From positions 3,562,501 to 3,626,500 of the forward strand of contig NC_019902.2 in NCBI RefSeq assembly GCF_000321415.2: 64,000 nt of DNA, given 5' to 3'. The notes under the pieces are model-generated. The model did no database searches and had not been told where the DNA came from. It saw only the letters and a list, made by a program, of their open reading frames with translations. The translations under genes were made by a program, and so were the position numbers. Below are positions 1 to 10,252 of this stretch, one piece after another (the stretch's first letter is position 1; every line of letters begins with the position of its first letter). The stretch is from Thioalkalivibrio nitratireducens DSM 14787 (GTDB taxonomy: Bacteria > Pseudomonadota > Gammaproteobacteria > Ectothiorhodospirales > Ectothiorhodospiraceae).

Positions 1-843
1 GCCACCGGATTCAGCTACCGCGCGCAGCGCGGCAATCTCGGGGAGCGGGCGCCAGCTCAGGAGCTCGTAGTAGCGCCACATCAGTTCGTCCGAGATCGAC
101 ATGATCTTGCCGAACATTTCGTTCGGCGGCTCCTGGACGCCGATGTAGTTGCCCAGTGATTTGGACATCTTCTGCACACCGTCCAGCCCCTCAAGGATCG
201 GCATGGTCAGAATCACCTGGGATGGCTGACCGTATTGCTTCTGCAATTCGCGCCCCACCAGCAGGTTGAACTTCTGGTCCGTCCCGCCGAGTTCCACGTC
301 CGCCCGTAGCACGACCGAGTCGTACCCCTGGATCAACGGATATAGGAACTCGTGGATCGCGATCGGCTGTTGAGCGACATAGCGCTTGTGGAAGTCGTCG
401 CGCTCGAGCATGCGCGCCACCGTGTGCCGGGCCGCCAGTTGCACCATGCCCGCCGCGCCGATCCCATCCATCCAGGCCGAGTTGAAAACCACCTCGGTGC
501 GCTCGGGGTCGAGGATCCGGAACACCTGCTCGCGATAGGTGGCCGCGTTCGCGACGATATCTTCCTCGGTCAGCGGCGGGCGTGTCGCGCTCTTGCCGGT
601 CGGATCCCCGATCCGCCCGGTGAAATCGCCGATCAGGAACAGGATGTGATGCCCCAGATCCTGGAACTGCCGGAGCTTGTTAAGCAGCACCGTGTGTCCG
701 AGGTGCAGATCCGGGGCCGTCGGGTCGAAGCCGGCCTTGATGCGCAGGGGCCGCCCCGAGGCGAGGCGCGTACGCAGATCCCCCTCAAGGAGGATCTCGT
801 CAGCCCCGCGGCGGATGATCGCCATTTGCTCTTCCAGTTCCAT
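1..843 (-). CDS. tyrS: Tyrosyl-tRNA synthetase, 3' end beyond window
   Basis: Charges tRNA-Tyr with tyrosine in the cytoplasm (class I aminoacyl-tRNA synthetase). The first 281 codons are visible; the gene runs off the left edge, so the C-terminal RNA-binding part is missing. The protein begins [10 protein letters not shown]. The HIGH-type signature reads HLGH at residues 47-50 and the second ATP-binding signature KMSKS lies near residue 225 with the normal QKMSKSLGN context. The ATG at 841-843 is the only start that leaves the conserved N-terminus intact. It is divergent from the murein hydrolase gene, the arrangement known in Pseudomonas. Identification is secure from the two signatures. 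Confidence 0.97.
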   Translation of the reverse strand, partial: MELEEQMAIIRRGADEILLEGDLRTRLASGRPLRIKAGFDPTAPDLHLGHTVLLNKLRQFQDLGHHILFLIGDFTGRIGDPTGKSATRPPLTEEDIVANAATYREQVFRILDPERTEVVFNSAWMDGIGAAGMVQLAARHTVARMLERDDFHKRYVAQQPIAIHEFLYPLIQGYDSVVLRADVELGGTDQKFNLLVGRELQKQYGQPSQVILTMPILEGLDGVQKMSKSLGNYIGVQEPPNEMFGKIMSISDELMWRYYELLSWRPLPEIAALRAVAESGG

Positions 844-913
844 GATTTAGTCTCTATAGTTGAAGCTGTACCGTAAGTGCGGGCGCCCGCATCACCCTAC
901 CGGGAAGAGTGGA

Positions 914-942
914 TTGACTGCGGCCGCCGGCATGGCTATCGT
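914..942 (+). promoter_or_regulatory. Candidate sigma-70 promoter for the murein hydrolase gene
   Basis: A -35 box TTGACT at 914-919 is followed after 17 bp by TATCGT at 937-942. A start site near 950 would place the GGGGAGGGGG ribosome site (957-966) in a short leader before the ATG at 971. This is by eye only; the -10 matches four of six consensus positions. Confidence 0.45.
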
Positions 943-970
943 CGCGGCAGTGTCCGGGGAGGGGGATCGC

Positions 971-2566
971 ATGTTGCGCAGTCGTGGCCGTATCTACATG
1001 GAAACCGGTGCCAACCGACTCAGCTTCCGCGAACCCCGGCGTCACAGGCGCATCCCACTATTGGTCTCCGTCCTGATGCTCGGCGGCCTGGGTCTGGGCT
1101 TCGCGGCCTACCTCGAACCCACCCAGACCGCGTCGGCCCCAGTGCAATCGGCGGATGATACCCTTCGCGCGCCGCTCGAGAGAACCCAGATCGAGATCGC
1201 GCCCCTGCCGGCACCCCTGGCAACGGTCGGCGAAGCGCCGGCCGGCGTGGTCAAGCTGCCCAGGGACATGTTCCCCGAAGCCGAGCACAACCACGGTTCA
1301 TCCGAAGCGGCGCAGGCACCGCCCATCGAGCTCGCGCGCCCCCATGTCCCCGACGCGCCGGCACCGTTGTCACTGGGCATCGCCGCCGATGCGGCGCCGA
1401 CTCCCGAGATCGCGGGTTCCGAGCCGGAACCGGCCTCTATGGACGATGGGCTGGCGTGGGAAGATTACGTGGTCGCCCCTGGCGACAGCCTTTCCGGAAT
1501 CTTCAGCGAACTGGGCATCCACAGCCAGTTGCGGCCGGTGCTCGCGATCGGGGGCGACGCCGCGGACCTGAAGCGTCTGCATCCGGGCGAACGACTGCGC
1601 GCGGGAACCCGAGACGGTCAACTCGAAACGCTAATCTACGAACCCCGTGGGGACCACTTCGTCGAGATCACCCGGGATGCCACCGATGGCGAGTTCGTCG
1701 CCACCCGGCACGCGCACGAAGTCGAAACCCGGCGCCGGATGGTCCACGCGCTGATCGAACAGTCTCTGTTCCTCGACGGTTCCCGGGCCGGCCTGTCCGA
1801 TGCCACGCTGGTGCAGATCGCCGACGTCTTCGGCTGGGACATCGATTTCGCCTGGGACATCCGCGAGGGTGACCGCCTGAGCGTGATTTATGAGCGGATC
1901 TACCGCGACGGGGAATACCTGCGCGACGGACCCGTGCTCGCGGCCGAGTTCCAGAACCGCGGCCGCACCCTGCGCGCGCTGCGCTACGCACCCGAGGGCC
2001 AGGGTCCCGATTACTTCACGCCGGATGGCGAGAGCATGCGCCAGGCCTTCATCCGGACCCCGGTGGACGTGGGCAGGATCAGTTCCCATTTCGGGCCGCG
2101 CCGCCACCCGATCCTCGGTTATACACGCCAGCACCAGGGCGTCGACTATGCCGCCCCCACCGGCACCCCGATCCGCGCAGCCGGCAACGGGCGGATCGTG
2201 CATCGCGGAAACCGGGGTGGCTACGGCAAGACCGTGGTCATCGACCACGGCAATAACCGCAAAACCTTGTACGCACACATGAACGGGTTCCGTTCGGGGC
2301 AGTCGGTCGGCTCGCGTGTGCGCCAGGGCGAGATCATCGGTTACGTCGGTATGACCGGACTCGCCACCGGCCCCCACCTTCACTACGAGTTCCACCTGCA
2401 CGGGGAGCCGGTGAACCCGGTGACCGTTGACCTGCCCCGCGGGGATCCCCTGCCGAAGGGGCAGCTCGAGGCTTTCCGGAAAGAAACGGCACCGCTGCTG
2501 GCCGCAATCGACACGCTGCGCGAGACCCAGCTGGCGGAGGGCCCGCCGGGCGCCGGCAGCCACTAG
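971..2566 (+). CDS. mepM: LysM/M23 murein DD-endopeptidase (MepM/YebA-like)
   Basis: Probable periplasmic peptidoglycan cross-link hydrolase, 531 aa. A single membrane anchor lies at about residues 28-47, a LysM-like stretch begins YVVAPGDSLSGIF near residue 165, and a C-terminal M23 (LytM) domain carries HQGVDYA (His388, Asp392) and the HLHYE box (His469, His471). All zinc-site motifs look intact. I chose the ATG at 971 because a strong GGGGAGG site precedes it; upstream in-frame ATGs at 860 and 932 lack one. Its stop overlaps the anmK start by one base, so the two are probably co-translated in a cell-wall remodelling and recycling unit, as in Pseudomonas. Confidence 0.9.
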   Translation: MLRSRGRIYMETGANRLSFREPRRHRRIPLLVSVLMLGGLGLGFAAYLEPTQTASAPVQSADDTLRAPLERTQIEIAPLPAPLATVGEAPAGVVKLPRDMFPEAEHNHGSSEAAQAPPIELARPHVPDAPAPLSLGIAADAAPTPEIAGSEPEPASMDDGLAWEDYVVAPGDSLSGIFSELGIHSQLRPVLAIGGDAADLKRLHPGERLRAGTRDGQLETLIYEPRGDHFVEITRDATDGEFVATRHAHEVETRRRMVHALIEQSLFLDGSRAGLSDATLVQIADVFGWDIDFAWDIREGDRLSVIYERIYRDGEYLRDGPVLAAEFQNRGRTLRALRYAPEGQGPDYFTPDGESMRQAFIRTPVDVGRISSHFGPRRHPILGYTRQHQGVDYAAPTGTPIRAAGNGRIVHRGNRGGYGKTVVIDHGNNRKTLYAHMNGFRSGQSVGSRVRQGEIIGYVGMTGLATGPHLHYEFHLHGEPVNPVTVDLPRGDPLPKGQLEAFRKETAPLLAAIDTLRETQLAEGPPGAGSH

Positions 2567-3705
2567 TGTCGGAACTCTACCTCGGCCTGATTTCCGGCAC
2601 GAGCCGTGACGGCATCGAGGCCGCCCTCGCCGTCGCACGAGGGCCGATCGGCTGGGAGGTCCGCGCTCACCGCCATCACCCCTACCCCGACGCGGTCGCC
2701 ACCGAACTGACGCGCCTTACGCTGGCGGCGCGGGCTGGCTACCGGGAACTCGGCGAACTGGACGCGAAAATCGGCGAGGTGTTCGCCGAAGCCGCGATCG
2801 CACTGCTGCGAGAGGCATCCGTGAGCCGGGAACAGGTACGGGCGATCGGCAGCCACGGCCAGACGCTGCATCACGCCCCCGACGCCAGCCCTGCGTTCAC
2901 CTGGCAGATCGGCGACCCGTTCCGCATCGCCGAGCGCACCGGCATCGACACCGTGGCCCTGTTCCGCCACCGCGACATCGCGGCCGGGGGCGAAGGCGCG
3001 CCGCTGGCCTGCGGTCTGCACGCCGCGTGCTTCAGTCACGACACCCGGGCACGAGCGGTGGTGAATATCGGCGGGATCAGCAACATCACCTGGCTGCGGC
3101 CCGGGCAGCCAGTGCTCGGCTACGACTGCGGCCCGGGCAACACGCTGCTCGACGCCTGGATTCGCAGACACCGGGGGCTGCTCTTCGACGCCGGCGGGCG
3201 CTGGGCGGCCGAGGGCCGCACCCACCCGGAGTTGCTCAAAGGGCTGCGGGAGGATCCGTTCTTCGCGGCCCCGCCCCCGAAGACCACCGGTCCGGAGTAC
3301 TTTTCGCCGGACTGGCTGGCAGCGCGGCTGGCACGACTCGGGCCGCTCGCGCCCGCCGACGTCCAAGCGACGCTGACCGAGCTGACGGCCAGTACCATTG
3401 CCGATGCAGTGCATGCCGGGCGCCCGCGCGAACGCGCAAGCGAGGTGCTGATCTGCGGCGGCGGGGTCCGCAACGCCACGCTGGTGCGGCAACTGCAGCA
3501 TCGGCTCGGTGACATCCCGGTGACCGAAACCGGCGCGCTGGGTCTGCCGGCGGAACAGGTGGAGGCCGCGGCCTTCGCGTGGCTGGCGCGGCAGACGATC
3601 GGCGCGCGTGCCGGAAACCTGCCGGAGGTGACCGGCGCATCCGGCCCGCGCATCCTCGGCTGCGTCATCCCCGGCCGTACCCCGCCACCTGTAGCGGTCC
3701 GCTAG
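2566..3705 (+). CDS. anmK: Anhydro-N-acetylmuramic acid kinase
   Basis: Phosphorylates and opens 1,6-anhydro-MurNAc released during murein turnover, giving MurNAc-6-phosphate for recycling. The 379-aa protein has the family N-terminus LGLISGTSRDGIEAAL, the NIGGISNIT block and GYDCGPGNTLLDAW, which carries the catalytic Asp/phosphate region. The GTG start at 2566 shares a base with the preceding TAG (TAGTG), suggesting translational coupling with the murein hydrolase upstream. Length is normal for the family. Function follows from the family and is well supported by the neighbouring hydrolase. Confidence 0.95.
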   Translation: MSELYLGLISGTSRDGIEAALAVARGPIGWEVRAHRHHPYPDAVATELTRLTLAARAGYRELGELDAKIGEVFAEAAIALLREASVSREQVRAIGSHGQTLHHAPDASPAFTWQIGDPFRIAERTGIDTVALFRHRDIAAGGEGAPLACGLHAACFSHDTRARAVVNIGGISNITWLRPGQPVLGYDCGPGNTLLDAWIRRHRGLLFDAGGRWAAEGRTHPELLKGLREDPFFAAPPPKTTGPEYFSPDWLAARLARLGPLAPADVQATLTELTASTIADAVHAGRPRERASEVLICGGGVRNATLVRQLQHRLGDIPVTETGALGLPAEQVEAAAFAWLARQTIGARAGNLPEVTGASGPRILGCVIPGRTPPPVAVR

Positions 3706-3733
3706 ATGCCCTGGTGCGCGGCGAGCACCCGCG

Positions 3734-3900
3734 GCCATGCGAAAGAAGCGCAGCGCGGAAGAGACCGAGGGCCATCATCTGCCGTACCCACGCCGGGCCT
3801 GCCGCGGGCACCGGGGCGGTGCGAACGCCGCAAGGCGGATGACGCTGCGCCCTTCCGCGCTACACGTTGCCCCCGAGACAAGCCGTGTGGATTCACGCCG
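3734..3900. repeat. Dispersed intergenic repeat, type 1 (degenerate copy)
   Basis: The 355-bp gap between anmK and erpA holds no credible gene. About 167 bp of it align by eye with the cleaner copy at 14.2 kb: shared blocks are GAAAGA-GCG, GCGCGAACGCCG, GGCGGATGACGCTGCGC and TTCCGC-CTAC. Opposite ends are roughly complementary, so the element can fold. It is more diverged than the copies at 14.2 and 36.6 kb. Confidence 0.6.
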
Positions 3901-3987
3901 GGCGCGCCTGCGGTGCGTTCGCGTGCAAGGCACGCTCCCCCACGGGTCGCGGGCATGGTCGCGACTTTCCCGCCGCCCCCAAACAGC

Positions 3988-4022
3988 AGGGGCCGGACGA
4001 GCGGTTAGCCGGTCCGGCCCCT
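3988..4022 (-). terminator. Hairpin, probable terminator of erpA
   Basis: A perfect 11-bp stem (AGGGGCCGGAC / GTCCGGCCCCT, 3988-3998 with 4012-4022) around a 13-nt loop lies just past the erpA stop. Reading leftward it is followed by GCTGTTTG, only a weak U-tract, so termination efficiency is uncertain. It may also act on transcripts coming from anmK. Confidence 0.55.
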
Positions 4023-4060
4023 GGGATCTCGCCTCTGAATTGAGGGGGAGGGGGGGAGGA

Positions 4061-4435
4061 TCAGGGCGAGAAGCTGGAGCCGCAGCCGCAGGTGGTGGTC
4101 GCGTTCGGGTTGCGGATCACGAACTGGGCGCCTTCCAGTCCTTCCGTGTAGTCGATCTCGGCCCCCGCGAGGTACTGGAAGCTCATCGGATCGATCAGCA
4201 GGGTTACGCCGCCGTTCTCGACCACGGTGTCACCGTCACCAACGGTTTCGTCGAAGGTGAACCCGTACTGGAAACCCGAGCAGCCACCGCCACTGACGAA
4301 CACGCGCAGCTTCAGGTTCGGGTTTTCCTCCTCGTCGATCAGGCTCTTCACCTTGGTTGCGGCCGCGTCGGTAAAGATCAGCGGACTCGGCATCTCGAAG
4401 TCGGCGTCGGCGCTGGCGGTCATCGTTTCGGCCAT
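4061..4435 (-). CDS. erpA: Iron-sulfur cluster insertion protein ErpA
   Basis: A-type carrier that delivers Fe-S clusters to apoproteins in the cytoplasm. The 124-aa protein has the three invariant cysteines of the family: Cys52 in [12 protein letters not shown] and Cys116/Cys118 in TTCGCGSSF. The N-terminal extension of about 15 residues before [10 protein letters not shown] is ordinary. An AGGAGAG site lies 7-8 bases upstream of the ATG at 4433-4435, and a TTGACT hexamer (revcomp of 4492-4497) may be its -35 box. The erpA-argC adjacency is conserved in Pseudomonas-like genomes. ErpA is preferred over IscA because there is no isc operon here. Confidence 0.92.
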   Translation of the reverse strand: MAETMTASADADFEMPSPLIFTDAAATKVKSLIDEEENPNLKLRVFVSGGGCSGFQYGFTFDETVGDGDTVVENGGVTLLIDPMSFQYLAGAEIDYTEGLEGAQFVIRNPNATTTCGCGSSFSP

Positions 4436-4534
4436 GATCAGGTCTCTCCTGTATGCATTCTGAGCATACGCTATGAAGTCCGATGGCGAGAGTCAAGAAT
4501 ACACGCTATCCGCGGCCAGCGACACCCGACGGAA

Positions 4535-5566
4535 TCAGGGGAAGACCGGGGCCGCACCCAGCCCGGTCTCCTCCGGGATCCCGAACATCAGGTTCATGCC
4601 CTGCACTGCCTGCCCGGCGGCGCCCTTGACGAGGTTGTCGATCACCGAGAGCGCCACCAGCCGGCCCGATTCCACCGGCCGCGCCAGCGCGATGCGGCAT
4701 ACGTTCGTGCCGCGCACCGATGCAGTCTCCGGATGCGCTCCGGGGCCCAACACGTCCACGAACGGTTCATCCCGGTAGAACTCCTCGAACAGCGCCTGGA
4801 AGTCCCTCTCCGTACCGGCAGGGCGCACGTACAGGGTTGCATGAATCCCCCGGATCATCGGCACGAGATGCGGCTGGAACACCAGTCCGACCGGGCGCCC
4901 GGCGACCTCGGCCAGCGTCTGCCGGATCTCGGGCCAGTGCCGGTGACCGGCGCTCCCGTAAGCCTTGAAGTTCTCGCCGACCTCCGCGAACAGGCCGCCG
5001 ACCTGGGCCTTGCGGCCGGCCCCGCTGACGCCGCTCTTCGCGTCCGCGATGATGTCGTCGGGATCGATCGCGCCGGCCTGCAGCAACGGCAGCAAGCCGA
5101 GACTGACCGCGGTCGGATAGCAGCCGGGCACCGCGAGCAGACGGGTCGACCGGATCCGCTCGCGGTTGAGTTCCGGCAACCCGTAGACCGCCTCGCCGAG
5201 CCACTGCGGCGCACCGTGCGGCTGCCCGTACCAGCGCGCCCAGAGTTCGGCATCGCGCAGCCGGAAATCCGCCGAAAGGTCGATCACGCGCACACCGGCG
5301 TCGAGCAGTGGCCCGGCCATCGCATGCGCAACACCATGCGGCGTGGCAAAGAACACCGCGTCGCATTGGTCCAGACGGGCCTGCGCCGGCTCGACGAAAT
5401 CCAGATCGACCCTCCCGCGCAGGCTGGGGAACATTCCGGCGACCGCGGTACCCGCATCGCCGCGTGAAGTCACGGCCCGAATGCGCACCCCCGGGTGGTC
5501 CGCAAGCAGCCGCAGCAGCTCCACCCCGGTATACCCCGTCGCGCCGACAATACCGACTGAAATCAT
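4535..5566 (-). CDS. argC: N-acetyl-gamma-glutamyl-phosphate reductase
   Basis: NADPH-dependent third step of arginine synthesis, converting N-acetylglutamyl-phosphate to the semialdehyde. The protein is 343 aa with the nucleotide-binding GATGYTG at residues 8-14 and the catalytic Cys149 in VPGCYPTA. The ATG at 5564-5566 gives the canonical [12 protein letters not shown] start; an in-frame ATG 42 codons upstream would add unrelated sequence that runs into the repeat element. The gene stands alone in the same direction as erpA. Confidence 0.96.
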   Translation of the reverse strand: MISVGIVGATGYTGVELLRLLADHPGVRIRAVTSRGDAGTAVAGMFPSLRGRVDLDFVEPAQARLDQCDAVFFATPHGVAHAMAGPLLDAGVRVIDLSADFRLRDAELWARWYGQPHGAPQWLGEAVYGLPELNRERIRSTRLLAVPGCYPTAVSLGLLPLLQAGAIDPDDIIADAKSGVSGAGRKAQVGGLFAEVGENFKAYGSAGHRHWPEIRQTLAEVAGRPVGLVFQPHLVPMIRGIHATLYVRPAGTERDFQALFEEFYRDEPFVDVLGPGAHPETASVRGTNVCRIALARPVESGRLVALSVIDNLVKGAAGQAVQGMNLMFGIPEETGLGAAPVFP

Positions 5567-5650
5567 CGATGTCCCATGGATCTGGTCTCGTGGGCGGCGA
5601 TGATACCCTGTCACGCCCGTTCGGAGCACCCGGGCGTTCACGCGCCCTGC

Positions 5651-5886
5651 CGATAGCGTGAACATCCAGCCACGGACGAACACGGAAATCACGGAAGATG
5701 AAACGGATTAAACCATTTTTCCGTGTCTGTCCGTGCTTTCCGTGACTCGCGTTTTCATTTTTCATGGGTGGCCTCTGGCCATGAAAGTTAGCGTGAAAAT
5801 CCACCGGCCAATAATCTCATACCAATGATTCTTAACGATCTTTTCATGAATAGGGGTGCCTCGCGCCCGACGGCATGACAGTTAGC
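5651..5886. repeat. Dispersed intergenic repeat, type 2 (CACGGA family) plus hinge remnant
   Basis: This occupies most of the 376-bp gap between argC and the thioredoxin gene; I see no gene in it. It starts with a hinge-like GATAGCGTGAACATCC (5651-5666). It then has tandem CACGGA units (GCCACGGACGAACACGG), an AT-rich centre and the complementary CCGTGTCTGTCCGTGC run, so it can fold into a long hairpin. It ends in ATGAAAGTTAGCGTGAAAAT (5781-5800). A second, worn hinge (CATGACAGTTAGC) sits at 5875-5886. The sister copy at 36.8 kb is close to identical in its core. Confidence 0.75.
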
Positions 5887-5942
5887 CCCGGGAACCCGAC
5901 GGCCGTCCGCGGGTCTGGAGGAGCGGAAGGAGGGACCGTGAC

Positions 5943-6470
5943 GTGGAGACAGGCGTGAAGCGCGTGACGCTTGCATCGGTCGCCGTGCTGGCGGCGCTTC
6001 TGGTCGTGGGACTGTCGGCCATCTGGCTGTCACGACCGGGACCGGCAGAGGCGTGGGTACCGGCACCGGCCTACCATGCCGAGGACATCGACGGCCATCC
6101 GCTGGAACTCGCCGAGCTCCTGGGGCGCCCCGTGCTGCTGTCGTTCTGGGCCACCACCTGCGTGACCTGCATCGACGAAATCCCGACGCTGATCGACCTC
6201 CATGCACGGCACGAGGCCCGTGGCCTCGCGCTGCTGGCGATCGCGCTCGGATACGACCGGCGCGAACGGATCCGGGGTGTCGTCGAGCACCTCGGAATCC
6301 CCTACGTGGTGATTCACGACACGCAGGACATGGCCGCCGAGGCCTTCGGCCCGATTCGCGGAACCCCGACCACCATCCTGATCTCGCCGGAGGGGCGGGT
6401 CGCCTACCGCGCGCTCGGGCACCCGGACTTCGACCGGATCGAGCGCCTGCTCGAACGCTGGCGGTCCTGA
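5943..6470 (+). CDS. TlpA/ResA-like membrane-anchored thioredoxin
   Basis: Probable periplasmic thiol-disulfide oxidoreductase, 175 aa. An N-terminal signal anchor (about residues 6-28, VTLASVAVLAALLVVGL) precedes a thioredoxin fold with the redox pair Cys73-Val-Thr-Cys76 in WATTCVTCIDE and the cis-proline loop GTPTTILI. The GTG at 5943 is used because AGGAGG lies 8 bases upstream; a second GTG four codons later is possible. TlpA/ResA relatives reduce cytochrome c apoproteins or other exported proteins, but no cytochrome maturation genes are nearby, so the substrate is unknown. It is convergent with ptsP. Confidence 0.85.
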   Translation: METGVKRVTLASVAVLAALLVVGLSAIWLSRPGPAEAWVPAPAYHAEDIDGHPLELAELLGRPVLLSFWATTCVTCIDEIPTLIDLHARHEARGLALLAIALGYDRRERIRGVVEHLGIPYVVIHDTQDMAAEAFGPIRGTPTTILISPEGRVAYRALGHPDFDRIERLLERWRS

Positions 6471-6498
6471 GATACCCACCCCGCTGGTACGGGGCGGA

Positions 6499-8790
6499 TC
6501 AGTTCTTGCCGGCCCGCACCAGCCCCCCGAGGCCCGCCTGCACCAGCGCGTTGTTGAGCAGCGATCGGATCTGACCGGGGTTCTCGAGCAAACGGCACTG
6601 TGCAAGCAGTGCCTCGGCCCGATCGGTGGAGAAGCTGCGGATCACCCACTTGACCCGCGCAATCGCCGAGACGCTGACGCTCAGACTGTCGATGCCCATG
6701 CCGAGCAGCAGGATGATCGCGGCCGGATCCGAAGCCATCTCGCCGCAAACGCTGACTGGCTTCCCGGCACGGCGAGCACCCTCGGCGATCAGCTCGAGCG
6801 CCCGGATCGATGCGGGATGCAGGGTGTCGTACAGGTTGGCGACCCGAGCGTTGTTCCGGTCGACCGCGAGCAGGTACTGAACGAGGTCGTTGGTACCCAC
6901 CGACAGGAAGTCAACCCGGCGCGCCAGCGTCTCGACCAGATACACCGCGGCCGGCACCTCGACCATCGCCCCGACCCGCGGCATCGGAATCAGGAAGCCC
7001 TCGTCGAGGAGCTCGTCCCGCGCGCGGTTGAGCAGGACCAGCGCCTCCTTTAGCTCCTCCAGCGTGGTGATCATCGGGAACAGGATCTGGAGGTTCGGGT
7101 GCTCCCGGCTCGCCTTCAGCATCGCCCGCAGCTGGGTCAGGAAGATCTCGGGATGGTCCAGGGTCAGGCGGATCCCGCGCCAGCCCAGGAAAGGGTTGTC
7201 CTCCTGCACCGGGAAATAGGGCAGCGCCTTGTCTCCGCCCACATCCAGCGTGCGCAGCGTGACCGGCATCGGATCGAAGGACGCGAGGATCTGCCGGTAG
7301 ATCTCGACCTGCTCCTCCTCACCGGGGAACCGGTCGCGGATCATGAACGGCACCTCGGTGCGATACAGCCCGACGCCCTCGGCCCCGGAATTCAATGAGG
7401 GCTTGATGTCTGCCAGCAGGCCGCTGTTCGCGAGCACCGGGACGGCCCGTCCGTCGCGGGTGGCAGCAGGCTCCAGCGCAAGCTCGCGCAACCCCTCCTC
7501 GAGTTCACGCTCCTCGCGCACCAGGCGCCGGAACTCCGCGCGCAGCTCAGGGCCGGGGTTCACATACAGCCGGCCCCGGTAGCCGTCCACCAGCACCTCG
7601 CGATCCTCGAGACGGCTGACCGGAAGGTCCGCCACACCCATCACCGCGGGTACGCTCAGAGCCCGCGCCAGGATCGCGATATGCGAGGAACCGGTTCCGC
7701 GCGCCGACACGATCGCACCGAGCCGCTCGATCGGAACCTCTGCGAGATGGGACGCCGTGAGATCCTCGCCGACCAGAATGCCGCCGTCCGGGAACTCCTG
7801 GTCGCTGCCCTCGTCGGGCAGCAAATGGGACAGCACCCTCCGGCCCAGGTCGCGGATGTCCGCGGCGCGCTCGCGCAGGTAAGCATCCTCCATGTCTTCG
7901 AACACGCGCACGCTCTCGCGCACGGTGTCGCGCAACGCCCCGGCCGCCCACTGCCCGGCCCGAATCCGGGCCTCGGTTCGATGCACCAGCGAGTCGGAGC
8001 CGAGCAGCATCAGGTAGGCATCGAAAAGGATCCGCTCCTCGGCCGGCAACACCTGTTCCGTGCGCCGTTTCAGATCCTCGATCTCGCCGCGCGTGGCCGT
8101 CACTGCCGCGGTGAAGCGTGCCAGTTCCTGGTCGATATCCCGGGCCTCCCGGTCCGGGATCGAGTCCAGCTGTGCCAGCCGGTACGCCACGACCGCCCGA
8201 CCGATCGCGACTCCGGGTGCACCGGCGATCCCGGTGGCCTCGACGTTCACGTGGCTGATCTGCGGAGTCTCGCTCGCGATCTCGTCGGTGAACTCGGCCT
8301 GGGTGATCGCGCCGGCGAGCTGTGCGCCCAGCGTGATCAGGAAAGATACGTGCTCATCGTCGAACCGGCGGGCCTCGTGATGCTGCACCACCAGCACCCC
8401 GAGCAGCTTGCGCTGCTGGATGATCGGAACGCCCAGGAAGGACAGGAACCGCTCCTCGCCGGTCTCCGGGAAATACCGGTACCGCGGGTGGTCGGGGGCG
8501 TTCTCCAGGTTGATCGGCTCGGCGCGCGACGCGACCAGCCCCACCAGGCCCTCGGACACGTCCATCTCGACCTCGCCGACCGATTCCTCGCGCAGACCCT
8601 CGGAAGCCATCAGCACCAGCCGGCCGCTGCGGGGCGATTTCAGGTAGATGGAGCAGACGTCGATATCCAGCGCCGCACGTACCCTCGTGACGATGATGTG
8701 CAGCGCCTCGAAGAAATCCGCGGCACCATTGACCTCCTGCACCACCCGGCGCAGCACACCCAGCATCGACAGCGTCGCTGCCGTTGTCAC
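6499..8790 (-). CDS. ptsP: PTS-Ntr enzyme I (PEP-protein phosphotransferase PtsP)
   Basis: First phosphotransferase of the nitrogen-related PTS, moving phosphate from PEP to NPr. The 763-aa protein has an N-terminal GAF domain (about residues 10-150) followed by enzyme I. The phospho-histidine is His370 in GTGSSHIAI, and PEP-site blocks [16 protein letters not shown] and [10 protein letters not shown] are near the C-terminus. I chose the GTG at 8788-8790 because it overlaps the rppH stop as GTGA, indicating coupling; the ATG at 8764-8766 ([13 protein letters not shown]) matches the usual family start and is the main alternative. The rppH-ptsP pair is conserved in gammaproteobacteria. Confidence 0.95.
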   Translation of the reverse strand: MTTAATLSMLGVLRRVVQEVNGAADFFEALHIIVTRVRAALDIDVCSIYLKSPRSGRLVLMASEGLREESVGEVEMDVSEGLVGLVASRAEPINLENAPDHPRYRYFPETGEERFLSFLGVPIIQQRKLLGVLVVQHHEARRFDDEHVSFLITLGAQLAGAITQAEFTDEIASETPQISHVNVEATGIAGAPGVAIGRAVVAYRLAQLDSIPDREARDIDQELARFTAAVTATRGEIEDLKRRTEQVLPAEERILFDAYLMLLGSDSLVHRTEARIRAGQWAAGALRDTVRESVRVFEDMEDAYLRERAADIRDLGRRVLSHLLPDEGSDQEFPDGGILVGEDLTASHLAEVPIERLGAIVSARGTGSSHIAILARALSVPAVMGVADLPVSRLEDREVLVDGYRGRLYVNPGPELRAEFRRLVREERELEEGLRELALEPAATRDGRAVPVLANSGLLADIKPSLNSGAEGVGLYRTEVPFMIRDRFPGEEEQVEIYRQILASFDPMPVTLRTLDVGGDKALPYFPVQEDNPFLGWRGIRLTLDHPEIFLTQLRAMLKASREHPNLQILFPMITTLEELKEALVLLNRARDELLDEGFLIPMPRVGAMVEVPAAVYLVETLARRVDFLSVGTNDLVQYLLAVDRNNARVANLYDTLHPASIRALELIAEGARRAGKPVSVCGEMASDPAAIILLLGMGIDSLSVSVSAIARVKWVIRSFSTDRAEALLAQCRLLENPGQIRSLLNNALVQAGLGGLVRAGKN

Positions 8791-9323
8791 GAACCCACCC
8801 GGCGCGGCGCCGCCGTACGCGGGCATCCGGGGTCACGCGCAAGTTCGGGAAACATCAGCGGCACGAGCTCGCACAGCGCGCGCCGGTAGACGTCGCGCTT
8901 GAAATAAACGACCTCGTGCACCGGCCGCCAGTAGTCGATCCAGCGCCAGGCATCGAACTCCGGCGGCTCGCCCAGATCGAGGCGGAAATCGGCGTCGGTC
9001 CCGGTCAACTGCAGCAGAAACCAGCGCTGTTTCTGCCCCACGCAGACCGGCCGGTGCCTGCGCCGAACCATGCGCGACGGCAGCCGGTAACGCAGCCAGT
9101 TGCGGGTCACCCCGAGGATGCGCACATGCTCCGGCAGCAGGCCGGTCTCCTCGCGCAATTCCCGGAACAGCGCATCCTCGGGCGCCTCATCCTGCCGGAT
9201 GCCGCCCTGCGGGAACTGCCAGGCATCCTGGCCTACGCGCTTGCCCCAGAACAACTGCTGCTCGCCGTTACACAGGATGATGCCTACGTTGGGTCGGTAG
9301 CCATCACAATCAATCACTTGCAT
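8787..9323 (-). CDS. rppH: RNA pyrophosphohydrolase (Nudix)
   Basis: Removes pyrophosphate from the 5' end of transcripts and so starts RNase E-dependent decay. The 178-aa protein begins [17 protein letters not shown], the family hallmark, and has a complete Nudix box at residues 40-62 ([14 protein letters not shown] then RELREETGL). The QFPQGGI block is as in E. coli RppH. It is the first gene of a two-gene unit with ptsP, which it overlaps by four bases. Confidence 0.95.
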   Translation of the reverse strand: MQVIDCDGYRPNVGIILCNGEQQLFWGKRVGQDAWQFPQGGIRQDEAPEDALFRELREETGLLPEHVRILGVTRNWLRYRLPSRMVRRRHRPVCVGQKQRWFLLQLTGTDADFRLDLGEPPEFDAWRWIDYWRPVHEVVYFKRDVYRRALCELVPLMFPELARDPGCPRTAAPRRVGS

Positions 9324-9481
9324 GAACCAGCTGGATCTTCGTTACCCGCATTGTTCCACAGGCACAGGGAATCGGCAAAACCCCCAGGAAACCGCGGCTC
9401 CGGACGGTCGCACTCGCGTGCCCGATCCCCGACACGTACAATCCTGAGCCGTCGAGACCACACCGGAATCCACTCAAGGCC

Positions 9482-10177
9482 ATGCAACTCGCCATATTCG
9501 ACCTGGACAACACGCTGCTCGCTGGCGACAGCGATCACGCCTGGGGAGAATTCCTCGCCGAGGTGGGCGCGGTGGATGCCGAGAGCTACACCCGCGCGAA
9601 CGATGACTTCTATGCGCAATACCTGGCCGGAACGCTGGACATCTACGAGTTCTGCCGCTTCGTATTCCGCCCGCTGGCCCACCACCCGCTGGAGCAGCTG
9701 CAACGCTGGCGCGACGAATTCCTTCGCGAGCGGATCCAGCCGATGATCGCACCCGCTGCCGGCGAACTGCTGGAGCGGCACCGCGGCGCCGGAGATACGC
9801 TGCTGATCATCACCGCGACCAACAGCTTCGTCACCCGCCCGATCGCGGACATGCTCGGCGTGGAACACCTGCTCGCAACCGAGCCGGAGTTCCGGGAAGG
9901 ACGCTACACCGGCGAACTGGACGGTATCCCCTGCTTCCAGGAAGGCAAGGTCGAGCGGCTGAAGCTCTGGCTGAACAAGCGCGGACAACCCGAGGACGTC
10001 ATCGCCCGGGCGAGTTTTTACAGCGACTCTCGCAACGACATCCCGCTGCTCGAGCAGGTTCGGGAACCGGTCGCGGTGGACGCCGACCCGGTGCTGGCCG
10101 AGCACGCGCGCGGTCACGGCTGGCCGCAGATCTCGCTCCGTCAGCCCGTGGTCGTCCCGCGTTCCCAGGCCGGCTGA
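9482..10177 (+). CDS. HAD-IB family phosphatase (SerB-like)
   Basis: Haloacid-dehalogenase superfamily hydrolase, 231 aa, cytoplasmic. The nucleophile motif is [13 protein letters not shown] (Asp7, Asp9), and the metal motif near residue 182 reads [11 protein letters not shown]. The cap insertion and the [14 protein letters not shown] segment match the subfamily IB group that includes phosphoserine phosphatase. Its substrate cannot be told from sequence; similar genes are often called phosphoserine phosphatase by homology alone. It lies just upstream of thiD, but a 75-bp gap and no overlap leave any operon link open. Confidence 0.88.
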   Translation: MQLAIFDLDNTLLAGDSDHAWGEFLAEVGAVDAESYTRANDDFYAQYLAGTLDIYEFCRFVFRPLAHHPLEQLQRWRDEFLRERIQPMIAPAAGELLERHRGAGDTLLIITATNSFVTRPIADMLGVEHLLATEPEFREGRYTGELDGIPCFQEGKVERLKLWLNKRGQPEDVIARASFYSDSRNDIPLLEQVREPVAVDADPVLAEHARGHGWPQISLRQPVVVPRSQAG

Positions 10178-10252
10178 CCGGACCGGCGCACCGGCCCGGC
10201 CCCAGCCATAGGAGGGGACCGGACCGCAGCCCTGCAGGGAGGAACCCGCCAC

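Noticed and set aside
3737-5467. Open frame of 576 codons on the plus strand opposite erpA and argC
   Set aside because: It is antisense to two well-supported genes, begins in a repeat element and has GC-driven composition (Arg/Gly/Ala-rich) without motifs.
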